This document shows positions 16,651 to 24,368 of a stretch of 36,889 nt of DNA, piece after piece. The stretch is taken from positions 1-36,889 of the forward strand of contig CAVOKZ010000025.1 of the NCBI GenBank assembly GCA_963696625.1, written 5' to 3'. Origin of the DNA: JAWVFN01 sp963696625. GTDB taxonomy: Bacteria > Actinomycetota > Thermoleophilia > Solirubrobacterales > 70-9. Within the stretch, counting starts at the first letter, position 1. Each line of letters starts with the position of its first letter. The notes below the pieces were generated by a model. The model made no database searches, was not told the origin of the DNA, and saw only the letters and a list, made by a program, of their open reading frames with translations. The position numbers and the translations under genes are program-made.

Positions 16651-17751
16651 CTAGCCAGCGGCGCCGGCAGTCGCCGGCACGCCGAATGCCTTCTCGTAGT
16701 AGGACATGTCGATCGCCTCCGCATAGCTGGAGGAGGGGGCCTGCGGGTCGAAGCCCGGGAGGCCCCACAGTGCGATCCGCGTGAGCGCGAAGTCCCACTG
16801 CGGTTCGGTGATGAATCCGTCGTCGCTGCCCAGGTACTGGTAGACGGACAGCGATGCGACGTCGGACTCGACCTGGTCCTGCGTGGTCTCGGCCAGGGCT
16901 GGCTGGTCCTTGATCTCCGCCGCGACCTCGGCGGGATCCTGATCGCCGATGTAATCGGCCGCCTTCTTCAGGGCCTTGAGGTAGGGGACGAGCGCGTCTC
17001 CCTTCGACTGCAGGTTCGCCTTGTCGCCGTAGAGGACGACTTCGACGAAGTCCCTCCCGATGTACTTCTGCCGCTGTGCGGGATCGCGGGAGTCCATCAG
17101 CAGGGTCGCCTTGCCTTCATCGATGGTGGAGGCAAAGTTCGGGTAGGCGCCGACGAGCGCATCCACCCGACCTGCAGAGAGGGCGCCGATCTGCGAGGCG
17201 ACGTCAGGGAGGGGCACGATGTCGCAATCGAGGTCCGCGGTCTGCTTATAGAGGTTGGCGTAGCCGTACGCCGAGCTGCCGGGGGGGAAGCTTCCAATTC
17301 GGCAGTCGCCGCTCTTGGCCTGGAGATCCGCGAGGGTCTTGGTCTCGGGAGGCCCGACGATCGAGCCACCCTGACCGCCACCGGTCAGCGCGTAGATGAT
17401 CGAGGAGGGCTTGCCCTGCGCCGCAGTCAGCAGCGGAGAGCCGGCGCCGAACACGCCGATGTCCGCCTGGCCTGAGGCAACCATGGTCGCCAGGTTTGCG
17501 CCGGTGTTGCCGATGATCTCGACGTCGACGCCTTCGTCGGCGAAGAAGCCTTCGGAATCGGCGACGTAGTTCAGGGAATCGGCGCCCGCGGTCGGGAGCG
17601 CCACCTTCAGAGTGGGCTTGCTGCCGCCCGAATCGCCGACGCTGCTGCTGCCGCTGTCGGTGCTGTCATCTCCGCCACATCCGGCGATCGCCGCCAGGGC
17701 GGCAATCGATACGACTACAACCACTGCACGTTGCATCTCTCTCCCCTTCAT
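16651..17751 (-). CDS. ABC transporter substrate-binding lipoprotein, SsuA/THI5-like
   Basis: The 366-residue secreted lipoprotein has a signal peptide MKGREMQRAVVVVVSIAALA and a lipobox AIAGC with the lipidated Cys25. A Gly/Ser/Asp-rich linker precedes the periplasmic-binding domain. That domain (LKVALPTAGADSLNYVADSE, then NTGANLATMVASGQADIGV) is typical of the SsuA/THI5/NMT1 family, which binds small organic acids, sulfonates or pyrimidines. ATG 17751 is chosen for its ribosome site GAGGAG six bases upstream; ATG 17736 is also possible. A frame reaching 17793 would run through the regulatory element. The ligand cannot be read from sequence but should be the island's substrate. Confidence 0.93.
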   Translation of the reverse strand: MKGREMQRAVVVVVSIAALAAIAGCGGDDSTDSGSSSVGDSGGSKPTLKVALPTAGADSLNYVADSEGFFADEGVDVEIIGNTGANLATMVASGQADIGVFGAGSPLLTAAQGKPSSIIYALTGGGQGGSIVGPPETKTLADLQAKSGDCRIGSFPPGSSAYGYANLYKQTADLDCDIVPLPDVASQIGALSAGRVDALVGAYPNFASTIDEGKATLLMDSRDPAQRQKYIGRDFVEVVLYGDKANLQSKGDALVPYLKALKKAADYIGDQDPAEVAAEIKDQPALAETTQDQVESDVASLSVYQYLGSDDGFITEPQWDFALTRIALWGLPGFDPQAPSSSYAEAIDMSYYEKAFGVPATAGAAG

Positions 17752-17779
17752 TTGGGTCTCCTCACCAGTTGGTGGATTG

Positions 17780-17792
17780 TAAAGCATAATCA
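17780..17792. promoter_or_regulatory. Island element, copy 2 (before the ABC operon)
   Basis: The plus strand reads TAAAGCATAATCA, 9 of 13 matching the best form. On the minus strand it contains TATGCT, 17 bases after TTGGGG, a plausible -10/-35 pair for the lipoprotein gene 29 bases further on. Confidence 0.45.
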
Positions 17793-17845
17793 TTCTACTG
17801 ATCTACCCCAATCCTGGGATCGCGGGGCTCCTTGAAACACGCGGC

Positions 17846-18598
17846 TCACGCCATCGTCAGGCCTCCGCTCACCGAGAGGGTCTGCCCAGTGATGAACCCG
17901 GCGTCCTCCCCCGCGAGGAACAGCACGGCCGCCGCCAGATCCTCGGGCCGCCCGAGACGCTTCATCGGCACCGCCGACTTCATCGCTCCGATCACCTTCG
18001 CCGAATCGCCGCTCGCAGCCACGATCTCGTCCAGGAGGGGAGTCTCGGTTGGGCCGGGGCAGACGGAGTTCGCCGTGACCCCCTTGCGCGCGGTCTCACG
18101 GGCCAGGGTCTTGGTGAACGAGATCACGGCACCCTTCGCCCCGGAATAGACGGCCTCCAGGGATGAGCCGACCCGAGCCGCATCCGAGCCGATGTTGACG
18201 ATGCGCCCCCAGCCGCGGTCGACCATCCCGGGCAGGACCGCGGCGCTGACCCGGAGCACTCCCTTGTAGTTGATGTCGATGACCTTCTCCCAGAACTCCT
18301 CGTCGGTCTCGAGGAACGGCATCAGCTCGTCCCAGCCGGCGTTGTTGACCGCCACGTCGATCGGCCCGACCTCGGCCTCCGCCCGAGCCACGCCCTCGCG
18401 GACCGCAGCGCCGTCGGTGACGTCCATCGCGAGGCCGATCGCCTCTCCGCCGGCGGAGAGGATCGCCTCGGCGGTCGCCTCGGCTTGGTCCTCCGCCAGA
18501 TCTGCGACGATCACCTTGTGAGCGGAGGCCATGCTCTGTGCAATCCCGTGGCCGATCCCGCGAGCGCTGCCCGTCACCAGGGCGGTGCGTTTTTCCAT
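17846..18598 (-). CDS. Short-chain dehydrogenase, BadH-like
   Basis: The 250-residue NAD-dependent SDR has the dinucleotide motif TGSARGIG at residue 9, NNAG at 85-88, and catalytic Ser138, Tyr151 and Lys155. The segments NNAGWDELMPF, VLPGMVDRG, GSDAARVGSSLEAVY and the ending GFITGQTLSVSGGLTM closely match BadH. BadH is the 2-hydroxycyclohexanecarboxyl-CoA dehydrogenase of Rhodopseudomonas cyclohexanecarboxylate degradation. A role oxidising a 2- or 3-hydroxyacyl-CoA, perhaps alicyclic, is inferred from that and from neighbouring BadK-like and BadI-like genes. It could equally be a broader 3-hydroxyacyl-CoA dehydrogenase. It has a ribosome site (AAAGGGA), and is single and divergent from the regulator. 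Confidence 0.88.
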   Translation of the reverse strand: MEKRTALVTGSARGIGHGIAQSMASAHKVIVADLAEDQAEATAEAILSAGGEAIGLAMDVTDGAAVREGVARAEAEVGPIDVAVNNAGWDELMPFLETDEEFWEKVIDINYKGVLRVSAAVLPGMVDRGWGRIVNIGSDAARVGSSLEAVYSGAKGAVISFTKTLARETARKGVTANSVCPGPTETPLLDEIVAASGDSAKVIGAMKSAVPMKRLGRPEDLAAAVLFLAGEDAGFITGQTLSVSGGLTMA

Positions 18599-18654
18599 GA
18601 AGTTCCCTTTCTGGGGTTGGAGCGGGCCCTCTATGCGGGTGCCGCCGATTCGAT

Positions 18655-18667
18655 TAAAGTGTAATCA
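18655..18667. promoter_or_regulatory. Island element, copy 3 (between BadH-like gene and regulator)
   Basis: The plus strand reads TAAAGTGTAATCA. It lies three bases before the regulator ATG at 18670, with TGTAAT at 18660-18665 as a possible -10 for a leaderless message. On the minus strand TACACT could serve the dehydrogenase gene 57 bases away. If it is an operator, the regulator would control itself. Confidence 0.5.
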
Positions 18668-18669
18668 TT

Positions 18670-19503
18670 ATGGCAATGAGCGACCAACGGGCGGCCAAAG
18701 CTTCACCGAAGGGGGGCAAGGAGCGCTCGCCGCTGCTTCCGTCCTCCGGCAACCACTCGTCGCCGCCCAAGGCCTCCGAGCTCGTCGCCCAGGAGCTGCG
18801 CGCGAACATCCTCGGCCGCGCCCTGCCGGCTGGCACGCGCCTGCCGTCGGAGAGCGAGCTGATCGAGACGCGCGGGCTCAGCCGGGCGACGATCCGCGAG
18901 GCCCTGCGGCTGCTGGAGGCCGACGGCCTGATCGCCATCAAGCGCGGCCCGCGGGGCGGCATCACCGTGCGCCACCCCGATCCGACCCACATCAGCCGCT
19001 CGCTGGCAACGATCGTCGCGCTCGAGGACGCTCCGCTGCGCCACCTCTTCGATCTGCGGCTTGCGCTCGAGCCCGCCGCAGCGGCGGCGGCTGCTTCCTC
19101 GATCACCGAGGAGGAGATGGAGCGCCTCAAGCTCACGCTCAAGCACCCCGACGATGCGCACGAGGGCCCCATCCCCGAGAGCGTCGACTTCCACGTGCTC
19201 GTCAGCCGCGCTTCGGGAAACTCCCTGTACCACATGATCCTCGCCGCCTTTCACGACGTGCTTAAGTGGCACGTCGAGCACGAGGAGCTCACAGACGAGG
19301 CCTGGGAGCAGACCCGAGCTGCGCACGAGAAGATCACTTTGGCGATCGGCTCGGGTGACGGCCGCAAGGCCGAGAACGCGATGCGCAAGCACCTGGAGCA
19401 GTTCCGCGACGACATGGAGCGCTCCCGGCGCCTCGACGAGCCGATCATCCCGCGATCGGCCTGGCTGCGAGGCGGCCGCAACGGCGAGGCCCTGCTGGGG
19501 TGA
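18670..19503 (+). CDS. GntR-family regulator with FCD ligand domain
   Basis: The 277-residue transcription factor has a winged helix at about 35-105 (RLPSESELIETRGLSRATIREALRLL split over the recognition helix, wing GPRGGITV). The all-helical FCD domain of the FadR subfamily follows. Likely metal and ligand residues of FCD domains are seen as histidines in DFHVLVSRASGN, AAHEKI and KHLEQF. Such proteins are usually repressors released by an organic acid or acyl-CoA. The start may be ATG 18670 or 18676; both sit just after the element at 18655. The GTGA overlap with the next gene couples it to the hydratase. It is the natural candidate to control the six elements. Confidence 0.92.
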   Translation: MAMSDQRAAKASPKGGKERSPLLPSSGNHSSPPKASELVAQELRANILGRALPAGTRLPSESELIETRGLSRATIREALRLLEADGLIAIKRGPRGGITVRHPDPTHISRSLATIVALEDAPLRHLFDLRLALEPAAAAAAASSITEEEMERLKLTLKHPDDAHEGPIPESVDFHVLVSRASGNSLYHMILAAFHDVLKWHVEHEELTDEAWEQTRAAHEKITLAIGSGDGRKAENAMRKHLEQFRDDMERSRRLDEPIIPRSAWLRGGRNGEALLG

Positions 19504-20249
19504 CCGCCCAGCCGGTCGCGCTGGCCCGGCAGGGCCGGCTAGCGATCCTGACTCTCGACAATCCGCCGGTCGGCGCGCTGGCAACCGTCATGGTCGACCG
19601 GCTGCGCGAGGCCGTGGCGGGGCTGGACGGCGAGGAGACGGCCGCTCTGGTCATCCGCTCTGCCGTGCCCGCCTACTTCGGGGCCGGGGCCAACCTGAAG
19701 GAGCTCGAGGGGGCCGACCCCGACCGGTTCGTTGCCTACGTGGAGGCAGTCCGCGGCGCCGTCGAGGCGGTCGCCGCGGCGCCGTTTCTGACGGTTGCGG
19801 CAATCGACGGCCGCGCCCTCGGCGGTGGCTTCGAGCTGGCCCTCGCCTGCGACCTGCGCTTCGCCTCGCGCGATGCCACCTTCGGGCTGCCCGAGATCAA
19901 GCTCGGCCTGCTCCCGGGAGCCGGCGGCACGCAGCGCCTCACCCGCATGGCCGGGGCGGCGCGAGCGAGCGAGCTGATGCTCTCCGGCCGCCAGATCGAT
20001 GCGGAGGAGGCGGCGCGCATGGGGCTCGTGGATCTTGCCGATGGCCCCCCCGCGGGGGAGCGGGCGATCGCCTGGTCGGCGCGCTACTGCGAGATGCCGC
20101 CGCTGGCCGCAGCGGCGATTCGCCGCTGCGTGGAGGCCGCGGCGTCCCCGAACTTCGACGCGGGGATGGAGGCCGAGCTGGCCGAGATCGCCGCGCTCTA
20201 CCGCGACGGCGACGCCCGCGAGCGCATCGCCGCCTTCCTGGCGCGCTAG
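19500..20249 (+). CDS. Enoyl-CoA hydratase, BadK-like
   Basis: The 249-residue crotonase keeps both catalytic glutamates of classical hydratases, in GGGFELALACD and in LPEIKLGLLPGAGGTQRL, so it should add water to a 2-enoyl-CoA. It is the only one of the island's three crotonases with the full hydratase site. Next to a BadH-like dehydrogenase it could act as BadK does on cyclohex-1-enecarbonyl-CoA, but this is inference. GTG 19500 overlaps the regulator stop (GTGA). Its own stop TAG shares the palindrome CTAG (20246-20249) with the stop of the convergent ACAD gene, leaving no room for a terminator between them. Confidence 0.92.
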   Translation: MTAQPVALARQGRLAILTLDNPPVGALATVMVDRLREAVAGLDGEETAALVIRSAVPAYFGAGANLKELEGADPDRFVAYVEAVRGAVEAVAAAPFLTVAAIDGRALGGGFELALACDLRFASRDATFGLPEIKLGLLPGAGGTQRLTRMAGAARASELMLSGRQIDAEEAARMGLVDLADGPPAGERAIAWSARYCEMPPLAAAAIRRCVEAAASPNFDAGMEAELAEIAALYRDGDARERIAAFLAR

Positions 20250-21397
20250 CGGGTCCGCAGGCCCATCGTGCCCGCGATCGCGCTGCGCTGGATCTGGCTC
20301 GTGCCCCCGGAGATCGGGGCGACGATCGCCTCGCGCCAGCGGTAGCTCATCACGCTCTCGGTCGAGAACCCGTAGCCGGCCATCACCTGCATCCCGGTGC
20401 GCGCGGCGCTGACATAGGTCTCGGACGCGAACAGCTTCGCCATCGCCCCCTCCCGGGCGCAGTCCAGCCCCGCATCCAGGCGCCAGGCGGCGCGATAGGC
20501 GAGCAGCCAGGCGGCATCGACGGCGGTCTGGACATCGGCCAGCTCGTGACCGAGGGCCTGGAAGTCGCCGATCCGCTTGCCGAACTGCTCGCGCTCCTTC
20601 GAGTAGGAGAGGGCCTCGTCGAGGGTCGACTGAGCGGCGCCGACGTAGCCCGCGCAGATCAGCACGCGCTCCAGCTGCAACCCGGATAGGAGGATTTCCC
20701 AGCCCTGGTTCAGACGGCCGACGAGATTCGATACCGGCACGACGACATCGTCGAGGATCACCTCGTAGGTGCCGAGGATGTGGCGGGCGAGCGTTGGGAT
20801 CTGACGCAGCTCGACTCCGGGGGTATCGGGGTCGACGAGGACCAGGCTGATCCCCTCGCGCCCCTTCGAGGCGGGATCGGTGCGCACGTAGATCGCCAGC
20901 GTCGTCCCGGGCACTCCGGCGCCCGTGCACCACATCTTGGTCCCGTTGAGCACGAGCTCCTCGCCGCGCGTCTCCGCCCGCGCGGAGAGCGCCGAGACAT
21001 CGGAGCCGGCGCCCGCTTCGCTGATCGAAACGGCGTAGCGCTGCCTCCCCGCGAGCAGATCCTCGATCACCCTGCGGCGGGTTTCTTCCCCGGCCCACCT
21101 GAACACGGTCATGCCCACGATCAGGCTCGTCACGAAACACATCGCCACGTCGAAGCTGGCGCGACCGAGCTCCTCGGTGACGATCGCCGTCTCGATCGCG
21201 CCACCGCCGATACCTCCGAGCTCCTCTGGGAAGGGAATCGCCAGCCAGTCGAGCTCGCTGAAGGCGCGGAAGAGCACGTCGGGCGTCGTGAAGCTCTCGT
21301 CCCATTCCTTGGCCTGGCGCGGCGGGATCTCCTTCGCCACGAAGTCGCGGACGCTCGCCCGCAGGTCGTGCTGCTCATCGGTGAACCCGAAGTCCAT
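20246..21397 (-). CDS. Acyl-CoA dehydrogenase, isovaleryl-CoA dehydrogenase type
   Basis: The 383-residue flavoenzyme introduces a 2,3 double bond into an acyl-CoA. It has the flavin motif VSISEAGAGSDVSAL, the beta-domain WCTGAGVPG and the C-terminal KEREQFGKRIGDFQ and GYGF segments. The catalytic base is probably the Glu in LSGLQLER, the position used by isovaleryl- and long-chain enzymes. The medium-chain position (GGTSQIQRS) has Gly. Together with the BadK/BadH-like genes it could act as the AliB cyclohexanecarboxyl-CoA dehydrogenase does. ATG 21397 has a strong ribosome site (GGAGGA), one base after the MaoC-like stop. Confidence 0.92.
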   Translation of the reverse strand: MDFGFTDEQHDLRASVRDFVAKEIPPRQAKEWDESFTTPDVLFRAFSELDWLAIPFPEELGGIGGGAIETAIVTEELGRASFDVAMCFVTSLIVGMTVFRWAGEETRRRVIEDLLAGRQRYAVSISEAGAGSDVSALSARAETRGEELVLNGTKMWCTGAGVPGTTLAIYVRTDPASKGREGISLVLVDPDTPGVELRQIPTLARHILGTYEVILDDVVVPVSNLVGRLNQGWEILLSGLQLERVLICAGYVGAAQSTLDEALSYSKEREQFGKRIGDFQALGHELADVQTAVDAAWLLAYRAAWRLDAGLDCAREGAMAKLFASETYVSAARTGMQVMAGYGFSTESVMSYRWREAIVAPISGGTSQIQRSAIAGTMGLRTR

Positions 21398-21877
21398 TCA
21401 TCCTCCTCGGCGGTGGTGGCTGCCCGCGACAAGCCGCGCGGGCGTGTACTCGAGGACGACCTCGCCGTCCTCACGGATGACCTCGTTCCTGGTCTTGACG
21501 ATCCCGCGCTCGCCGTCGGATGTGGGCCGGGATTCGGTCACCTCGAAGCGGACCTGGATCGTGTCGCCGGTCACGACGGGTGCCAGCATCTTCATCTCCA
21601 CGCCGAGCAGCGCTCGCCCCGTGCCCTGGATGAACTGCGTCTGGACCACGAGTCCCTCGGCCATCGCGAAGGTCAGCGCACCCGGGACGACGCGGCCCGA
21701 GCCGCCGAGGTGAGTGTCGCGGGCGTCGAGGAAGAGGCCCTCGAAGAGCCCCATCGAGGTAACGAAGCCGACCTGGTCGGCCTCGGTGACGGTGCGCGCC
21801 AGGGTCTCAAACCGGGTACCGACCGCGAGCTCCTGCCAGGTCAGTCCGCGCTGGCGGCGCGGTTCAGCGGAGGGCAC
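21398..21877 (-). CDS. MaoC-like hot-dog protein without the usual Asp/His pair
   Basis: The 159-residue protein looks like a MaoC-domain protein: LTWQELAVGTRFETLARTVTEAD, the helix region, GRVVPGALTFAMAEGLV and the beta segment APVVTGDTIQVRFEV. In R-specific hydratases a GDxNPxH-type segment supplies the catalytic Asp and His. Here the matching stretch is TSMGLFEGLFLDARD, with neither in place. It may use other residues, as some dicarboxylyl-CoA hydratases do, or be a thioesterase or binding protein. GTG 21877 overlaps the CoA-transferase frame by 14 bases. Function uncertain. Confidence 0.78.
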   Translation of the reverse strand: MPSAEPRRQRGLTWQELAVGTRFETLARTVTEADQVGFVTSMGLFEGLFLDARDTHLGGSGRVVPGALTFAMAEGLVVQTQFIQGTGRALLGVEMKMLAPVVTGDTIQVRFEVTESRPTSDGERGIVKTRNEVIREDGEVVLEYTPARLVAGSHHRRGG

Positions 21878-23102
21878 CGGTGCTCCTCAAGCCCTCGATC
21901 TCGGCGGCAGTGAAGTCGAGCTCGCCGAGAACCTCGTCGTTGTGCTCGCCGAGGTCGGCCACCGGACGATCGACCCGGGCCGGAGTGCGCTCGAATCGGA
22001 TCGGGTTGTCGACCACGCCGTAGGCGCCGTGACGGGGGTGCTCAAGCTCGCGGATCATCCGGTTGTGGACAACCTGGGGCTCCTCGATCGCCTGCTCGAG
22101 GTGGTGGACCTCCGAGCACGGGACGCCCGCATCCCGCAGGGGCTTGAGCCACTCGGCGCGGGGGCGGGCGGCGAACAGCTCCTCGAAGACCGGAACCAGC
22201 ACCTCGCGGTGCTCAACGCGGCTGGTGTTCGTCGCGAAGCGCTGGTCGGCGAGCAGATCGGGCCTGCCGACGGCCTCGCAGAGCTTGGGCCAGAAGCGAT
22301 CGTTGAGACAGGCGACGATCATGTAGCCGTCGGAGGCGGCGAAGACCTGGTAGGGAACGATCTGAGGGTGGCCGCCGCCCATTGGGCGCAGGGGCACGCG
22401 ATTGCGAAGGTACGGCGTGATGTAGTTGCCGAGCGTCGCCACCTGCCCGTCGAGGAGGTTCAGCTTGATCCGCTGCCCGACACCGTCGCGGTCGCGGGCG
22501 CGTAGCGCCGCGCAGATCGCGAAGCCGAGAAGAAACGAGGCGACGAAGTCCGCGATCGGCGGCCCGACCTTGACCGGCGGGCGACCCGGCTCCCCGGTCA
22601 TGCCCATGACGCCGCTGAGGGCCTGGGCGATGATGTCCATGCCCGGGTCCCCCGAGCGCGGCCCGTCCTCGCCGAAGGCTGTCAGCGACAGGTAGATCAG
22701 CCGCGGATTGACGTCGCTCAGGTGTTCGTAGGTGAGCCCGAGCTTCTCGACCGCGGGACCGCGGAAGCCGACCATGCAGACGTCGGCCGAGGCAATCAGG
22801 CGTCGCACGACCTCGGCCGACTCAGGCCGGGTCAGGTCCAGGGCGAGCGAGCGCTTGCTGCGGTTGATGCCGAAGTGGTAGGCGCTCTCGCCCTCGCCGA
22901 AGATGTTGTCGATCGAGCGAAACGGCTCACCGCCGGGAGGCTCGACCGCGATCACGTCGGCCCCCAGGTCGCCGAGCAGGGAGCTACCGTAGGGACCGGC
23001 CGCGATCGAGGTAAAGTCGGCGATGCGGATGCCCGCCAGGGGCGGCGGATAATCGTCCGCCGCGACACCAGCGCGATTGGCTCCATCCCCGGGCAACCTC
23101 AT
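21864..23102 (-). CDS. CaiB/BaiF family III CoA-transferase
   Basis: The 412-residue enzyme moves CoA between carboxylic acids. The family aspartate that forms the aspartyl-CoA intermediate is in GDPGMDIIAQALSG, and the N-terminal GPYGSSLLGDLGADVIAVEPP and C-terminal VPYQVFAASDGYMIVAC match. It lacks the His/Asp racemase pair of the divergent neighbour, so transfer is the likelier activity. The start is open. ATG 23102 lies two bases after a -10-like TATACT. A leaderless start at the in-frame TTG 23096 would fit that promoter better. Likely role: activating the substrate or an acid made by the mutase, using a CoA donor from the pathway. Confidence 0.92.
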   Translation of the reverse strand: MRLPGDGANRAGVAADDYPPPLAGIRIADFTSIAAGPYGSSLLGDLGADVIAVEPPGGEPFRSIDNIFGEGESAYHFGINRSKRSLALDLTRPESAEVVRRLIASADVCMVGFRGPAVEKLGLTYEHLSDVNPRLIYLSLTAFGEDGPRSGDPGMDIIAQALSGVMGMTGEPGRPPVKVGPPIADFVASFLLGFAICAALRARDRDGVGQRIKLNLLDGQVATLGNYITPYLRNRVPLRPMGGGHPQIVPYQVFAASDGYMIVACLNDRFWPKLCEAVGRPDLLADQRFATNTSRVEHREVLVPVFEELFAARPRAEWLKPLRDAGVPCSEVHHLEQAIEEPQVVHNRMIRELEHPRHGAYGVVDNPIRFERTPARVDRPVADLGEHNDEVLGELDFTAAEIEGLRSTGALR

Positions 23103-23113
23103 TAGTATAATCA
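23101..23113. promoter_or_regulatory. Island element, copy 4 (divergent CoA-transferase/racemase)
   Basis: ATTAGTATAATCA exactly. The plus strand has TATAAT at 23106-23111, six bases before the racemase ATG at 23118, which gives a leaderless message. The minus strand has TATACT at 23109-23104, just before the CoA-transferase start. The two -10 boxes overlap, so it looks like a symmetrical bidirectional promoter. Confidence 0.6.
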
Positions 23114-23117
23114 GTAC

Positions 23118-24272
23118 ATGTTTTCCTCGGGTGAGGGAGGGGCTCCGCTCTCGGGGCTGCGCATCCTCGACCTCACCCGTCTCGCGCCCGGCCCCTTCGC
23201 CACCACGCTGCTCGGCGACCTCGGTGCCGAGGTGATCACCGTCGAGCCGCCCGGCGCTCGCCGTGCCGGCGCCGACGTGGGTGTCCTGCCCGGTCACGGC
23301 GGCCCCGCATCGCGGGCGGCGGGGACGAATCCGCTCTACCGCTCCCGCCGCTCGATCGTGCTCGACCTCAAGAGCGAGGCCGACCGGGACCTCGCCCTGC
23401 GCCTGGTCGCACAGAGCGACGTCTTCATGGAGGGCTTCCGGCCCGGCGTCGCGGCGCGGCTCGGACTCGGCTACGACGCCCTCGCGCGACTCCGTCCCGA
23501 CCTCGTCTACTGCTCGATCAGCGGCTACGGCCAGGAGGGGCCGATGGCGTTGGCTCCGGGCCACGATCTCAACTACCTGGCCGAGTCGGGCGTGCTCTCG
23601 CTTTCGACCCGCGATGGGGGCCGGCCGGCCTGGCCGCTCAACCTCCTCGCCGATCTCGCCGGCGGCGGCATGGTCGCCGCGATCGGCATCCTCGCGGCCG
23701 TTCGCCGCCGCGATCTCTCCGGTGAGGGGGCGCTGGTCGACGTCTCGATGTACGAGAGCCTGCTGGCGATGGCCAGCGTCGCGGAGTCCTGGCGCCGCGC
23801 CGGCGCTCCCGATCCCTCGTGGGGGCGGGGCCTCGTGTCCGGAGCCGCGCCATTCTACGACTGCTACCGGACCGCGGACGACCGGTGGATCGCGGTCGGG
23901 GCGATGGAGCCGAAGTTCTACGCGGCCCTGTGCGAGGGGATCGGGCGTCCAGAGCTCACCTCCGAGCAGCTCGATACCGCAGCCTGGCCGCGGCTGCGCG
24001 CCGCCTTCGAGGAGACCTTCGCGACGCGCACGCTGGAGCAGTGGATCGAGCACCTCGACCTGCGCGCCACGGCCGTCTCGCCGGTGCGCTCGCTGGAGGA
24101 GGCATTCGCCGCGGCGCAGCGGGACGGCTTCGCCGACGGCGAGGGAAGAGTCCGCGCGATCCCCCGCATCTCGGGGGAGGTGGCCGCGCCCGAGCGGCTG
24201 CGCACCGCCCGCGAGGCCGGTCAGGACCGGGACGAGATCCTCTCCCTGCTCGCCCGGCTCGAAGCGAATTGA
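23118..24272 (+). CDS. Alpha-methylacyl-CoA racemase
   Basis: The 384-residue member of the CaiB/BaiF superfamily carries the racemase residues known from the Mycobacterium enzyme MCR: His149 in GHDLNY (MCR H126), Asp179 in LNLLADLAGGG (D156) and Glu264 in VGAMEPKFY (E241). It should invert the alpha-methyl centre of a 2-methylacyl-CoA so that a stereospecific ACAD can act. No Shine-Dalgarno sequence precedes ATG 23118; the -10 box at 23106-23111 makes it probably leaderless. Its presence argues that the island handles an alpha-methyl-branched acyl-CoA, which could be the result of a carbon-skeleton rearrangement or part of the original substrate. Confidence 0.92.
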   Translation: MFSSGEGGAPLSGLRILDLTRLAPGPFATTLLGDLGAEVITVEPPGARRAGADVGVLPGHGGPASRAAGTNPLYRSRRSIVLDLKSEADRDLALRLVAQSDVFMEGFRPGVAARLGLGYDALARLRPDLVYCSISGYGQEGPMALAPGHDLNYLAESGVLSLSTRDGGRPAWPLNLLADLAGGGMVAAIGILAAVRRRDLSGEGALVDVSMYESLLAMASVAESWRRAGAPDPSWGRGLVSGAAPFYDCYRTADDRWIAVGAMEPKFYAALCEGIGRPELTSEQLDTAAWPRLRAAFEETFATRTLEQWIEHLDLRATAVSPVRSLEEAFAAAQRDGFADGEGRVRAIPRISGEVAAPERLRTAREAGQDRDEILSLLARLEAN

Positions 24273-24276
24273 CCTG

Positions 24277-24289
24277 TTAAGGATACTCA
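24277..24289. promoter_or_regulatory. Island element, copy 5 (before the second GlmE-like gene)
   Basis: TTAAGGATACTCA, 8 of 13 matching the best form, followed by the perfect palindrome AGTATACT at 24289-24296. TATACT (24291-24296) could be the -10 for the gene starting at 24369. This is the most divergent of the six copies. Confidence 0.4.
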
Positions 24290-24368
24290 GTATACTATTT
24301 AGAGGAAGCTAGTCATGCCCGGGCCCGCGGTCGGACTGCGGGCCGGCCCGAGGAACGGAGGAGAATCG

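Noticed and set aside
21864..24053. A CoA-transferase reading extended to 729 residues
   Set aside because: The extra N-terminus is the antisense of the racemase gene and has no family match. The CoA-transferase begins at or just after 23102.
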